Source: Laburnicola sp. R22_1 (Eukaryota > Ascomycota > Dothideomycetes > Pleosporales > Didymosphaeriaceae). From it: DNA of 64,000 bases. Location: contig JACONQ010000008.1 in assembly GCA_014281115.1 (NCBI GenBank), positions 372,001 to 436,000 of the forward strand, given 5' to 3'. The position numbers and the translations under genes are program-made. Of the stretch, positions 34,601-46,935 are shown in pieces; the first letter of the stretch is position 1; each line of letters opens with the position of its first letter. Below the pieces are notes generated by a model. The model did no database searches. It saw nothing but the letters and a program-made list of their open reading frames with translations, and had not been told where the DNA came from.

Positions 34601-35550
34601 TATAATATTAATAATAATTTTATAGTTAAAGTAAGTGTTATTCTTAATAATAAACTTAAAGCGACGTAAGGCTTATTTATACAATTAATAGTAGTGGCTA
34701 AATTTCTAAATTTTATTTAGTATAGTAGTATCTACTTTATAGTTAGTATTAGTAAGTATCTTCTAAAGTCTTTTTATATAGGGATGTCTAAATTGTTAAT
34801 AAAAGCAATAGAGTTCTTATTTAGTAAAGAAAGATATAGATTTTTTTGCTAATATTAAAGAAAGAGTGTCCCTACTTATATACAATAGGTATAGTTATAC
34901 TGTCCTTTTATATAATAATATCTAGAATATTATTAAAGTAGACACCTAGCTTATTAGTATCTGCTAGTGATAGTAAGAATAATATTGGGGTGTCTAGAAT
35001 ATAGTAGGTAACTATTCCTATTAAATTTGTAATTTATATAGTTCCTAGAGATTCTTATAGGTTCTAACCTCTAAAGCTAATAGTAGTATTGCTAGGTGTC
35101 TAATTAATTTTTATATAGGGGTTCTTTTGTACGTATGCCTCTAGCTATGCTTTACTAATAGTAGAAATTCTTACTATATCTATATTTTATAGTTTACCTT
35201 AGTATATTATATAGTATTAATTTTTAAGAATAAACTATTCTGCACACTCCTCTAGCTCTATCTTATAGATATATTCGCTAGTTGTGCGGTAAAGATAGGT
35301 AGTAGTAGTTAGATAGAATACTTAATTGTTGCTATTCTTATTTTTACTTTACTCCTCTTCTTTATGCAAAGTAGGTTTCTTATTATTATGCCCTTTTATA
35401 TCCTAAATATAGGATTAAATAGTTTTATATAAAGGTGTTTTATTATTATGCTCTTTATAGAAGATAATATACTGTCTTATTACTCAGGTACACTTATTAC
35501 GTAGATAGTTAGAAGACTAATAACCTTTCTTATAGCACATAAAACACTTC
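31640..35550 (-). pseudogene. Copia-2 polyprotein remnant
   Basis: Near 35510-35545 is a zinc knuckle, CFMCYKKGYQSSNY. Integrase core near 34330-34620: ALYIIDVDILFQAIIFFK (family HIVDEATRFQA) and later HLHAPLYKAFNIFKAKL (ERYHAPLRRAYEIL). Reverse transcriptase near 33500: LYRKSRLIFASY...TIQRISQCLLLILE (family KSRLVVQ...SPTIQR). RNase H at about 31760-32160: KLFIFTNSLFANNKN, then LTKCKRVTRRVLASKLYS (family SSTKCKRVTRSVLAAELYA), then NSTNAYIKKA (NPADAMTK). The catalytic Asp of FTDGSFANN became Asn. Gln codons have become stops throughout. Confidence 0.8.
32204..32835. mobile_element. Element M copy 2, right end missing
   Basis: Starts CAGTGGGGTGACAAAAAAAG after a TA (32202-32203) and follows element M copy 1 through TATAGCTTAATAGCTATAG and ATAGTATTTCTTTAG, then stops being similar. 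It lacks the hairpin and family B inserts found in copy 1, so it shows their empty sites. It interrupts copia-2 between the reverse transcriptase and RNase H regions. Confidence 0.72.
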
Positions 35551-35552
35551 TT

Positions 35553-35825
35553 TAGTCTTATATAAATATTATTTAATTAGAATCTAAATTGCAATAATAA
35601 TAGTATTATGTGGGAATTATATAATACCTATACACTATAGTCTATACGCTATAGAATCTTTTTTCTATTTATATCTCTTTTAGATATAAGTAATTAATAT
35701 TAAAGTTAAGTTTATTATATTATTTTCTTTTCTTATATAATAACCATATATATCCTCTACACTTACTAGTATAGGGTATTAGATATTAATATTTACATAG
35801 CTAGCTATAAAGTCCCTATTTAATA
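35553..35825 (+). mobile_element. RIP-mutated LTR of family 1, plus orientation, left end truncated
   Basis: Matches the clean LTR from about its 45th base (TAGTATTATGTGGG against TGGCATCACGTGGG) through TTATATTATTTTC, CATCCTCTACAC-like sequence, GTATAGGGTATTAGA and ATAGCTAGCTATAAAG to TATTTAATA. Differences are mainly C to T and G to A. The TGTCC start is missing at the junction with copia-2. Confidence 0.72.
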
Positions 35826-36841
35826 ACTTAGGCTTTAAAGTATAGCACTTACTATTTAACTTACTAAGTAGAAATCTATTTAAGTACTTATACTAAATTA
35901 CCTTATAAATAAAATTAAATACTTTTTTATTCTTACTACTAAAGTAGTAGATATAGTAGTAATCTTTTTAGGATTATAAGCACTTTCTTTAAGTTAGAAT
36001 ATTAGGCTTTATAAGAGAGATTAAAGCTAAAGTTATAGTATGATTTTTTTATAACTAAGAGGTTTCTAATAAAAAAATTATAAATAATAGTAGTTATTTC
36101 TTTTACTATTATAAATATAGAAAAGGGTTTTAAGATGTTAATAAAAAGAAGTTAGTATTTTAGTCTAAGCTTGCTAAGTAAGCTTAGTAAGTGCTCTCTA
36201 AGTAAAAAAATCTATATACAAAATTATAGTAAGGCTATATTACTATACTATAGTTTAGAGCTAGGGAGGTATAAGATAGCACTAGCGCTATAATACTATA
36301 ACTATTATCTCTTTTCTTTACTATTATTCCTAAAAATATTACTAAAAGTAATAGCTATATTAGTAGGTTTATGCTACTTATAAGATATATACTAGGTAAG
36401 AGCTTATATATAATAGGTATACTAACGCTCTATTTCTATATTAAAGTTAACTTTAAAGAGACTTTTACTATTACTCTATTTTCTACTATTTACCTAAGCC
36501 CTAATACTAACATTATAGTTAACGCCGCCTAAAAGTACACTTTCTATTTATTTGCTATTTTTAGCTCTAGGTCTATACTAGAGTATTACTCTATTAATAA
36601 GCTTATTAATAAAAAGTAAAAAGTATATCTTACTCTATATAAGATAATTCTAGTGTACTAGTTAAGCTAGCAATAAATTAGTAACTAGAGGCATAATAAT
36701 AGAGATATAGAGTTTTTACTATAGTTTCTTATATTACTATATATTAGAAAAGTAGTAAATAGCAAAATTAAGAGTAAAAAAGAAAAGGTATTTATTAATA
36801 AGTTGCTAGAAAATGAGAGTGTTATATAGATGCATTAGATT

Positions 36842-37048
36842 TGTAAGGGACTAAGCGCTCTTCTACTAGTTACTTAGCCTACTACTTTAAAGCTTTTAGT
36901 CTATGCTTCTTAAAGCCTTAGAGCGCTAAGTTTATGCTCCTGCTAAGCTAGAAGTATATAAGTTAATATCCTAAGTTACCTTTAAAACTTTATTAAATTT
37001 ATAAGTTTACTTAGGCAACTCTAACTTCTTAGTCTAAAGCCCCTTATA
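36842..37048 (+). repeat. Gypsy-1 5' LTR
   Basis: 207 bp, TGTAAGGGACTAAGCGC to AGCCCCTTATA. Matches 44575-44781 over the full length. The terminal CA is now TA. Confidence 0.9.
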
Positions 37049-37102
37049 TTAAATTTAATTAACCTTTTATAATAAGGAAGCTTATAGAACTTTTCTAATA
37101 CG

Positions 37103-37400
37103 CTAAGAATAACCCTATAAACAAATACGCAGTTAAGTTAGATACTAAAATCCTTTAACTTTATAGAATAAATACGTAGTTAAGTTAGATACTAAAATCT
37201 CTTAACTCTATAGAATAAATACGCAGTTAAGTTAGATATTAATATTTCTTAACCCTATAAATAAATACGTAGTTAAGTTAAATACTAAAATCCTTTAATC
37301 TTATGAACAAATACATAGTTAAGTTAGATTCTAAAATCTCTTAACCTTAAAAATAAATACATAGTTAAATTAGATATTAAGATTTCTTAACCCTATAAAA
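37103..37400. repeat. Six tandem repeats of 46-47 bp after the gypsy-1 5' LTR
   Basis: Units open with AAATACGCAGTTAAGTTAGA (or C/T, G/A variants) and end with TTTCTTAACCCTATAAAT-like sequence. Six copies run from 37123, with part of another at 37103. They lie in the untranslated leader between LTR and gag. Confidence 0.85.
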
Positions 37401-37429
37401 TAAATATAAGTATAATAAAGGAAGCACTA

Positions 37430-38790
37430 AAGTCTTCCTATAAAAGAAAGAATATTCTTATCTTTTGCCTAGCGTAATGAGTTACTAAACTCTAATAGTA
37501 AGAAGCTATAAAAGTAGATATTACTACTAACCTTACTAAGAAACTATATATAGGAGGTTGTAATAAAATAAAGTGTATACAGAAAATTAAGCTAGTCTAC
37601 TAGTATCTATAAGACTAAAGGTTAATAGGACCCTAAGTACTTTTCTAAAGAGGAAAGGAGGCTTAGAATATAAAAAAGGGCGCTCTTTAAGACGCACTAA
37701 CGCAAACTATAGACTATTTCGCTAGCTTAAAGTAACTCTAAGTTACACTAGTAATATAATAAAATACTAGTAAATAGCTTTAGGCCTTACTAGAAGTTAT
37801 TACTAATTAACTTACCTAATTAGAGTAATATGCTAGAGTAGAGACTATGGTTTTAGCCCCCTTCTAAATAATAGTAATAACACTAGCACCTAGCAAAGCG
37901 CTACTAGAGTGCTAGCGCCCCTAACTTCCTAATCTAGAGTTATTCTTTAGAAGCTATTAGGATTACTAATATTAGAAAAATATAATAAAGGCTAAAATCT
38001 ATAAAAATTACTCCCTTCTGGGGAACGCAGTTAATTATATTATACGTAGGCTAATAGAAAAGGTAGTAGGTATTACACTAGTCTTTATAGAGAAAGAAAC
38101 CTATTCTAAAGACAAATTCTAGAGTTTTTTAAAATATAAGCTTCTATAATAAGTTAGCAGAGGAGTAAGTATAAAATAGACTATTTTATAGCTAATAGGG
38201 TAAAACCTTACTAACTAAGTTTAATGCTAACTTTATACGCCTAGCTACTAAGGCTAATAACGATAACTAGAAGAATGTAAAGAATATTTACTAGAGAGCC
38301 GTATATATAGACTTATAAGATAGGCTAATTACACTAACGATTTTTAAAGACTAGGACCTTATAATACTTATAAATAAAGTTAATATAGTTAAGGAATATA
38401 TTTACTATATAAAGATATTAAAGCCCTTTTACGTAGTAGCCTCCTCTTCTACTAAGTCTACTAATACTATAAATTAGAAACTTATATATTCTAGCACTAT
38501 AAAAACTACTAAAGCAAACCCTCTAAAGACTAAAAAGCGCGCTAAATAGGTTTCTAAGGAGAAGTTAAAGAAGCGCTATAAAAAAGAAGTATACTTTTGC
38601 TATAGTAAAAAGGGATATAGTATCTAGAGTTATTACCTTTAAGCTGTAATACTCCTAACACAAGCTAGGGCTAGTAAAGCCTAGAAAATAAATAGTAGTA
38701 ATAAGGATATTAATAGCTTAGTAAAGTTAGAAAACTAGCTTCTCCTCCTAAAAGTTATTAGAGGAAGGAGATAAAGCAGGCTATAGAGAA
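37430..38790 (+). pseudogene. Gypsy-1 gag remnant
   Basis: Plus-strand frame with stops read as Gln. A capsid-like part is followed by a Lys-rich segment and a knuckle remnant, FCYSKKGYSIQSYY (family CYNCGKKGHFARDC), near 38600-38640. Position between leader and protease supports gag. It would form the virus-like particle shell. Heavily mutated. Confidence 0.7.
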
Positions 38791-38799
38791 ACTAGAGGA

Positions 38800-41700
38800 G
38801 AACTTTAATATATATAAAATAATATAGCTAGATTTAATACTAATTACTATAAATACTTTTATTAATAATATTGCCTTTATATATACTATACTTAGTTTAG
38901 AGTGTTTAACTACTATTTTTATATTTAAGAAGTTTGCTAGAAAAGTTAGCCTATAATATATTAGTTTAAATAATCCCTATTAAGTAATAGGATTTAGGGA
39001 AGTAACCTCCTTAGTCTATAAAGCTGCTTGCATAGATATAGATATTAAGGAGCATATTAAAATAATATAGGCTTATATTAATAGGAAAGAGGAGGACTAT
39101 AAATTAGTTCTTAGGTTACTATAGTAGAAGAAAAACGCTATAATAGTAGCCCTAGAGAAATCGTCTATATATATAGAGTTCTCCTATATAAAAATTAGGA
39201 ATAAGTAGAGAAGATAAACTTCTACTTCTAGTTAAAAAGTCTCTACTACGTTATTTATAACCTTAAATAGGAGAAATATAAAAGAAAAGAATAGGCTAAT
39301 AGTCTTTACTACCTGTTTTTAAGAATATCTAAAAGGCCCTAGCCTTAAGGGCTAAGGTAGACCTAAGAGACTATTTCTCTAAGTCGGTCCTAGACTAAGT
39401 AAAAGTTTTCTTAAGAGAATAAGCTAATAAACTTCCCCTATTATAAGGCCCTAAGATTAATTACTTAATTCCCCTTATTAAGAAGAATAAAGAGACTTTA
39501 GAAATCTCCTTTAGCCCCCTCTATAGTATATTAAAGAAGGAATTACTAGTTCTCTATAAGGAACTAATAAGGTACTTTAACTATAGCTTTATTTAGGTAA
39601 GTAAGTCTAGTACTATAGTACTAGTATTATTTATAAGAAAACTTAAAAGAGGTCTATAGTTTTATATAGACTATAAGGCGTTAAATGCCCTATTAAAAAA
39701 GGACTACTACTCTCTCCCCCTTATTAGAGAGACGTTATAGTTTCTTACTAAGGCTAAGTAGCTAATAAAGTTAGATATAATTTAGGCTTTGTATAAGTTA
39801 AGGATAGTCAAAGAAAAAGAATAGAACATAGCCTTCTAAATCTAGTTTAGGTTATATAAGTAGCTAGTAGTCCCCTTTAGACTAGCTAATATACTAAGCA
39901 CCTTCTAGAAATATATTAACTATATTCTAAGAGAGTACTTAGATAACTTCTATTCTACCTCTATAGATAATATCTTTATATTTTCTAGTAAATCTTTAAG
40001 AAACTATTAAGATAAAGTATAATAGGTAGTAAAGAAGTTAGGCAAGATAGGGCTACACTTAGATATTAAGAAGTACGACTTTATAGTTACTAAAACTAAG
40101 TACCTTAGATTTATTATAGAGTGTAGAAAGGGAATTAGGATAAACCTAGAAAAGGTTAAAGCTATTTAGAAATAAACTCCTTCTATAGATATAAAGAGTA
40201 TTTAAAGTTTTCTAGAGTTTACTAACTTTTACTAGAGGTTTATAGAGAACTTTCTAGAAGTAGTATTCTTATTAATAAAGTTAACTAGGAAGGAAACTCT
40301 TTTTTTATAAGGGTAGAAATAATAGTAAGCCTTTAACTACTTAAAGAAAGTATTCTATACTAAGCCTATACTAGCTTACTTTAATACTAAGAAGAAAGAA
40401 GTATTAGAGACTAACTCCTTAGACTAGACCTCTAGAGCCTGCTTCTTACAGTTTAATGTAGAAGAAGTCCTTAAGCTAATTACTTACCTCTCTGCTAAAT
40501 ATACTTTTATAGAGGCAAACAATATAATTCATAATAAGAAAATACTTATAATTATTAAAGTAACTAAGAAGTAATATAATATACTTTAGGCTATTCTTTA
40601 TACGCTTATATACACTAATTATAGAAACCTTATATACTTTATAAAGTTTAGAAGATTAGATAAAAGGTATATATACTAGATTAATACTTTTAGTAAATAT
40701 AATATAATATTCTAATATAAACTAGAAACTATTAATTTAAGGGCAAATGCCCTTTTATAACGCTAGTAGGATATGCTTACTAGTACTAAAAATAACTAGA
40801 TTAGGTTTTATAAATTTAACTTTTTAAGAAAGTTCCTTTAAGAAATAGAAATATTAGGCTTTAAATATTTATAGCCCTAGCAATATAAGCTATATCTAAA
40901 AGGCTTAACCCTTCTAAAGAAAAAAAGAGCTAGACTAAATGCAAGAAATACTAGTCCTCTTCTCCTTACTTACTAAAAGAGTTTCTCTTTAGACTAGAAA
41001 CACACCCCTTAGTAGACCTAGACTTAGATAAACTATAGTCTTATAGCTTAGAAAAGATTTTATATTAAAAGAAGTAAAGAAGTATATTCTTTACTATAGG
41101 CGCACTTTCCCCTTCTTCCTAAACCTAAAAGTTGCTATATAAAAATATAATATTAATAACACTAGTTACTTCTAGTACTAAAACTAAAAATAGATTCTAG
41201 ACTAGGAATCCCGATAGATAATACTAGTTGCTATAGTCTATAACTCCCCTATATCTAGGTACCTAGGGAGAGAGATTACCTATAAAATAGTTACTAAATT
41301 ATACTTCTATCTCAAAATATTAAACTTTACTTATAAATATATTAAGAACTATAATATATATAAAAAACTAAGCTATAAAGAGATATAAAATAAGGGCTAC
41401 TAAAACTTCTTTTCCTCCTAAACTAGATATACAAAAAATCTTTATAGACTTTAGTACTAAGCTTTCTATAAGTAGGAAAAATATAAATATAATAGTAGTG
41501 TGTAATAGGCTAGGAAAAGGAATAGTTTTAGTTTCCCTACTAGACTTAGAGGTAAAAATAGTAGTAAAGACGTTCTTTTATTATAATATAGCCTACTATT
41601 AGCTTTTTGATACTATAACCTCTAACTATAAAGGTTAACTTATAAGCGACTTTTAGAGGCATCTATATAAAAGAATAAAGATCTAGAGAAGATTATTCTC

Positions 41701-42520
41701 TTTTAAATACTTAGAGACTAATAGTACTATAAAATATATAAATTTTATAATTAAGGCATACCTCTATACCTTTATACAATATAGTTAGAAGGATTAGGCC
41801 CTATGCTACTCTATAGCGCAAATAGCTATTAATAAATATGAAGCTATCTCTATTAAAGTAGTACTATTCTTTCTTCAGCATAGATATAATATAGACCTAT
41901 CTAAGCTAGACATAGAGATAGAAGCTATTAACTATTACTAGTAGGATTTATAGCTTGTAAAGTCTGCTAAAGCTTTGCTATAGAAGTTCTAAAAAGTTTT
42001 TATATTTATTTAAACTAAAATAGCTAAGTTCTAATAAGAGTAGAAGTGGCAAGTAAACTAGCACTAGAGAGACACTCCTATATTAAAGAAAGAAAATAAA
42101 GTCTAGCTCTAGTATAGAAACTACCTATCTAACTTCTACCCTAATAAAAAGTTAGACTAGAAAAATACAAAGTTTATAGTTATATAAGTAGTAGACTTCT
42201 ATAATATAGAACTAAATATTTTACCTAGGGTTTATCTAGTGTTCTTAGTAAATTATCTACGCCTAGCTAGAAAAGACTCTTTTCCTAGCTAGGCTATAAA
42301 TAATAGGAAACTAGAGTCTATTATTATTAAAGGAGAAGAGAAATAGGTTGTAGAAGGTATCTTAGCTAAGAAACCTATCTAAAGAGGGAGGGGGCTATAG
42401 AGATTACTATACTAAGTTAAGTAGTTAGATAATACTAACCTAACTTAGAAACGTACTATAAATTTCTCTACTATAGAGATATTAGATTGCTAGGAAATAT
42501 ATACCTCTCTATTTTAAAAT
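38800..42520 (+). pseudogene. Gypsy-1 pol remnant with chromodomain
   Basis: Reverse transcriptase spans about 39700-40140. The active site reads SIDNIFIFS near 39960-39985, where YLDDILIFS is expected, so catalytic Asp is lost. RNase H follows (EVLETNSLDQTSRACFLQF near 40395, family LETDASD). The integrase C-terminal half is very clear at 41630-42300: LISDFQRHLYKRIKIQRRL, YSQKDQALCYSIAQIAINK, FFLQHRYNID, PRVYLVFLVNYLR. The chromodomain starts EKQVVEGILAKKPIQRGRG near 42335 and runs to about 42490. Chromodomains steer integration to marked chromatin. Confidence 0.85.
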
Positions 42521-42529
42521 AATGAAGAA

Positions 42530-44570
42530 AAGTTATTTATAAACTTCTATAGAAACTCCCTAAACTAATAAATACGCTATAGCTTCTAGTATAGGAGTTG
42601 TATTTCTAGTAAAGAACTTAAGAAGCCTCTACTAAAGAAAGGTTAGAATAAGCCTAGACCTTTAGCCCTTTCTACTAATTACTTAAGGATTAGTAGAGAA
42701 TAAGACTATAATCTACTTAGAAGAGTAAGAAATGTATAAAGAAGTACTATAAATTTTTCAGAAGTATTAGCTTTAGTATAAACTAGTAAAAAAAAGAATT
42801 ATTCTTCTGATAATAAAATAATATAGATCCTAAGTAATAGAAAGTAGGACAATTAGAAAGAGGAGAAGGGAGGGCTATTTAGAGAAGGATATTATAAAGA
42901 AAGGGAAATAAATATAGTATCACTAAAGGAATTAAAGTATTCTAGAAGCTAGGCTTATAGCTTAGCTATATCTATAAAGTTATAGACTATATAAGAAAAT
43001 ACCTCTAGACCTCTATAATAAGACTAGATGTAGGGATAGAAAAAATTCTAATATTCTAAAAAATAGATAGAAATACTACTTCTCCTCTATAAACTTACTC
43101 TTGCCTAGATTAGGATTAAGATTTATTTTCTTAACCTTTTTATAAAGAATAGTAATCTAATTAGAACTAATAGCTGCAAAACTTAGAATCTACTTAATAC
43201 ACTTTAAAAGAGTAGTAATTTTATATTTTTTTAATATTTTACTAGCGTAAATAGTCTTTATAAAATCTAGGACAAACTTAACTAGATTTTAATAGGGAGA
43301 CTTTAGAATAGGTAGAGTAGAAGTAGCAATTAACTATAGTATAATATTAGCTAAAGAAGATAAACTCTAAAAACCTAGAACTTATAGTAAGTTTATTAGA
43401 AAGAGCTTAGAGGATAGTATAAGTATTCTACTAAACTATAAGAATCTAATGCAGAAGCTCTATATTCTATCTAGAATATCTAGTATTAGTATTATTTATT
43501 TTCTAGGGCTTAACTTAAGCGCTCTAGATAGTAGAGCTATACTTATAGATAAAGAAGTTAAGATAAGCTTACTAAAGATTAATAAAAGGCTTACTAGTAT
43601 AACTTTTACTATAAAAGTATACTCTAAAATAAGGTTAGTAAACTTAGTTTTAGTAAAGTTCTTTTATAAGCTATTTTAGATCTAGGATATAAATTAGTAA
43701 GGAAAAGATTTATTAGAGAATTATTATATCTTACCTAAATACTTACTAGAGTAGAGAATATAAGCCTTATAGTTATACTTTTTTATAAGCCTCTACGCAC
43801 AAAGAGTAAACTACTTAAGGTAGCGCTAATAGGATCTCTTATAAATATAGGTAGCCTAAAAAGTAAAGTCCTTAGATATTATATAGATAGCTTTAAGAAT
43901 TTTTTAATTATAGCCTAGGCCCTTATAGAACTACTTAGAATTAGTAAGGAATAATATAAAAAAATAAGGAAACTAACCTTTTAAATATTCTTTATAGTGT
44001 TATTTTATATAAACTTCTTAAAGTTCTTTATACTATAAGCGTCTAAAGTAGAGAGTAAAGGCTTACTATTATAAATAAAAGCGCTATAAGTTAAATTTTT
44101 TATAGGAAATACTAAGCTATAGTTAAGCTAGACTTTGCACACTTACTTAAAGTTATAAGGCCTAGTATAATATATTACTTAGGGGCTTTACTTATAATAG
44201 AGATTAGTAGTAGTAGAAATAGTACTAAAGTAGAAGAAATAAAAAATAGTACTAAATTAAGGGGAATACTAGAAGTATAGTATAATATTAAGAAGAAGCA
44301 TTGCAAATATATTAGTAGAGTAGAAAAGAAAGGTAAAACTAAAGTAAAGATTTCTTTTTGTTTACTTTAGCTAGAAAATATAATAAATAACACTAGCGTA
44401 AATTCTTAACTAAAATAGATAGCTGCGCTATAGAAACTAAGCGATATAAATATAAATATACTAGACTTAATAACTAGTGCCTACTAAAGATAAAAAAACT
44501 TTATATAGACAGTATTAGATATATTCTTAAAACTCTAGGCGTATAAAAAGAATTTTTTTTAGGGGAAAGG
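42530..44570 (+). pseudogene. Extra decayed coding region between gypsy-1 pol and 3' LTR
   Basis: About 2 kb that ordinary chromoviruses lack. The plus strand keeps protein-like runs when TAG is read as Gln, including an open stretch at 43449-43679 (MQKLYILSRISSISIIYF...) and QNYLELVRNNIKKQGN near 43930. No membrane or known domain can be asserted. It may be an additional element ORF, a captured gene or an older insertion. Confidence 0.4.
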
Positions 44571-44574
44571 CATA

Positions 44575-44781
44575 TATAAGTGGCTAAGCGCCCTTCTACT
44601 AGTTACTTAGCCTACTGCCTTAGAGCTCTTAGTCTATGCTTCTTAGAGCCTTAAAGCGCTAAGTCTATACTTCTACTAAGCTAGAAGTGTATAAGTTAAT
44701 AGCCTAAGTTATCTTTAAAACTCTATTAAATTTATAAGTTTACTTAGGCAATTTTAACCTCTTAGTCAAAAGCCCCTTATA
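44575..44781 (+). repeat. Gypsy-1 3' LTR
   Basis: 207 bp. Start TATAAGTGGCTAAGCGCCC has lost TG; the end is GCCCCTTATA. Compared with the 5' LTR the differences are mostly C/T and G/A, in both directions. Confidence 0.9.
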
Positions 44782-45111
44782 AGATTCTTATAGTTATTAT
44801 AGTGTTAGATAGTAAGCGCTATGTAAATACAGCATAATTTCTAATAATAGTAATAATAGAGTAAGTTAATTTACTATATATACTCTAAGTAAATTTTAAT
44901 AGATATTAGAGTACTTATAATATTAGGACAAGTGCATAGTTTAAATATTTAGTAAACTATTATTATATTAGTAGAGACTAGGTGTAGACTAGATTTTTAG
45001 ATACTATACTAGAGCGGCCTTTCTATCCTAACCTACGCAGGCTTAATTTAAAAAAATAGATTAAAAACAATAATTAACACTAAATAAATAATGCAATATA
45101 GGTTATAGTAT

Positions 45112-45670
45112 AACTACATCTTTAGTAATTAGTAAGTAGATTTTTTACGCTCTTACTAATAGTAAAAAGTAAAAATAGTATATACCTTTTTAGTATTATA
45201 GGCTTAAGAATCTATAGCTTCTTTTATAGACTACGCTTATTAGTAATTAAAAAAAGCTAGAGATTAATAGAGGAGATATACTATTCTAGATAATATTCCG
45301 CGCCAAGACCGCCAAGCTTACTTAGTAGTTCGAACCCGCTTTTTTGTAATCACCTTTTCACGCTTTTTTTAATTACTAAACAGGAGACTCTGCTTTTTTT
45401 GGTATGTTATTTAAGATAAAAGCCTTTATCGTGCTACCCCTAGGTAGTTAATTTAACGCCACATAGATAATAAAGTCTTAAAAGATAAGAAGAAAAAAAT
45501 AAAAATACTTTAGATTTACTAAATAGTAAGTTAAGCTAATAAAGAAATAGGTCTAAAAAAGGAAACTAAAGAGAGTAGTTATACTATTATTTAATTACTT
45601 ATTAGGGCTTCTATAATTTTAAATATAATATAATATTATAATTTTTCTTTATATAAGTATACTTTTTATT
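45112..45670 (-). repeat. AT-rich DNA, then an inverted family A end
   Basis: 45112-45290 shows nothing assignable. At 45295-45477 a well-kept inverted family A end reads CGCCAAGACCGCCAAGCTTACTTAG, ATCACCTTTTCACGC, ACAGGAGACTCTGC, CCCCTAGGTAG, TTAACGCCACA. It keeps more CpG than most copies. The following 190 bp are AT-rich and unassigned. Confidence 0.6.
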
Positions 45671-46240
45671 ATAAATAAAGCTATATTCCGCAGCTATACT
45701 TTAGTAAAAGAAATAACTAGCTATAGCCTATTTTTCTATATACTAGCTTTTAGTAAAAAGAATCTTAAATATATATAACTAAGTTAATAACGCGCTTATT
45801 ATATAGCATCCTACAAGACTGTTATATATACTAGCTTAGGGTTAACTTAACTATAGTTTAGAACTATTATTAAGTAGTAACTTATCTTGCTTATATAGGT
45901 AGTAATAAGATTAAAGTGCTTATTACCTATATAAAGAGAGCCTAATTCTACTATTATTTTACGCACTACCTACTATAACTAATAACAATAACTAAATTAA
46001 ATACAATAAAAATATAACTATGCTATAAAGTAAAGTTTAATCTTAAGTTTGCCTAATTTACTATAGACTCTTTCTTATATTTCTAAAAAAACAATTAATA
46101 AGCTTATAATTATTACTAAAAAGAAGCTAAAGCTTAAGATAGCTAATAGTAATAAGCTTTTAGTTAAGTTACTTATACTAGATTGCTATATAATATATAT
46201 ATATATATAGTTTATACTACTATTTACTAGCTTAGGTTAT
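45670..46240 (+). repeat. Family D repeat, copy 1
   Basis: Begins AAGCTATATTCCGCAGCTATAC and continues through AACTAAGTTAATAACGCGC. A second copy begins AAGGCTATATCCCGCAACTATAC at 47155. Both encode a decayed frame distantly like that of families A and B. Ends unresolved. Confidence 0.5.
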
Positions 46241-46935
46241 ATATATATTAATAATATACGTAAAGACTACTTAATAGACTAAAGTAAACCTGGAATATAT
46301 TATATACTAGAAGAGAAACTTAATAAAGCTACTTAATACTATAAATAATAGTAAGTTCCTTTAGAAGCTAAGGGAGTGTAATAAGGAAAGTGCTAAGTAG
46401 TTTAATAATATTTAAAAGCTACTAAATTAGCTATAGGTAGTAATTGCCTATAACTACGTTATTTCTAAAATTAAAAAGTTTCTTAATTATGTAATCTAAC
46501 TATAAAGTACCTATAGGTCTTAGTTAAGACTAGTATAAGTATACTATTTAGGTACTTATAGTATATAGCTACTATATAATAAGCTTATAAAAGACTAAAG
46601 CCTTATTACTTTTAGTAGGCTTATTACTAGTATAGCTTATTTTCTTTTTGTTTACTAAGCAGGAGGCTTTGCCCTTTTTATTATATTATTTAAAATAAAA
46701 GCCTTTATTATTCTACTCCTAGGTAGCTAGTTTAACTCTATATAGCTTATTTAAGAAATATAATATAAAAATAAAGCTGTATAGATATATACATATAGCT
46801 TATATAACTTTTTTAAACTTAGCTAAAATAGCTTAAGTGCTTATTTATATAATAGCTTTATTAGCCTTTTTTTCCTATATAGCTTAAAATAACTTTTTAC
46901 TTTCTAAGTTAATTTTCTAGCTTATTTTCTCTTAA
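46240..46935 (-). repeat. AT-rich DNA with one inverted family A end
   Basis: At 46645-46737 the series TTTACTAAGCAGGAGGCTTTGC, AAAATAAAAGCC, CTCCTAGGTAG, TTTAACTCTATA is an inverted family A end. The remainder has no feature I can support. Confidence 0.5.

Larger units (their letters stand above)
31620..35550 (-). mobile_element. Copia-2 retrotransposon body, heavily mutated, LTRs not found
   Basis: Minus-strand order zinc knuckle, protease/integrase, reverse transcriptase, RNase H marks a copia element. Element M copy 2 is inserted at 32204. The right side is cut off near 35550 by a family 1 LTR that points the other way, so that LTR is not its own. No paired LTRs or target duplication were seen. 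Confidence 0.75.
36842..44781 (+). mobile_element. Ty3/gypsy chromovirus (gypsy-1), 7.9 kb
   Basis: LTRs of 207 bp at 36842-37048 and 44575-44781, with target duplication AGATT at 36837-36841 and 44782-44786. LTR ends were TGTAAGGGGC and GCCCCTTACA before CA to TA changes. A purine run (AGGGGAAAGG) precedes the 3' LTR. Internal order: tandem repeats, gag, protease, reverse transcriptase, RNase H, integrase, chromodomain, then about 2 kb of extra sequence. A related solo LTR is at 61577-61752. Confidence 0.92.
36041..45101 (+). mobile_element. Family B element copy 2, split by a gypsy retrotransposon
   Basis: Starts TGATTTTTTTATAACTAAGA and ends TAATGCAATATAG, flanked by the perfect 9-bp duplication GTTATAGTA at 36032-36040 and 45102-45110. 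Without the gypsy element it is about 1,116 bp, close to the 1,126 bp of copy 1. The gypsy sits in sequence equal to ATTAGATTCTTATAGTTATA of copy 1 (near 9175). Confidence 0.8.

Noticed and set aside
29956..35825. Family 1 LTRs as the LTR pair of copia-2
   Set aside because: The two LTRs point in opposite directions, whereas a retrotransposon pair must be direct repeats.
37103..37400. Possible CRISPR array
   Set aside because: Units are contiguous 46-47-bp tandem repeats without unique spacers, in a eukaryotic retroelement leader.
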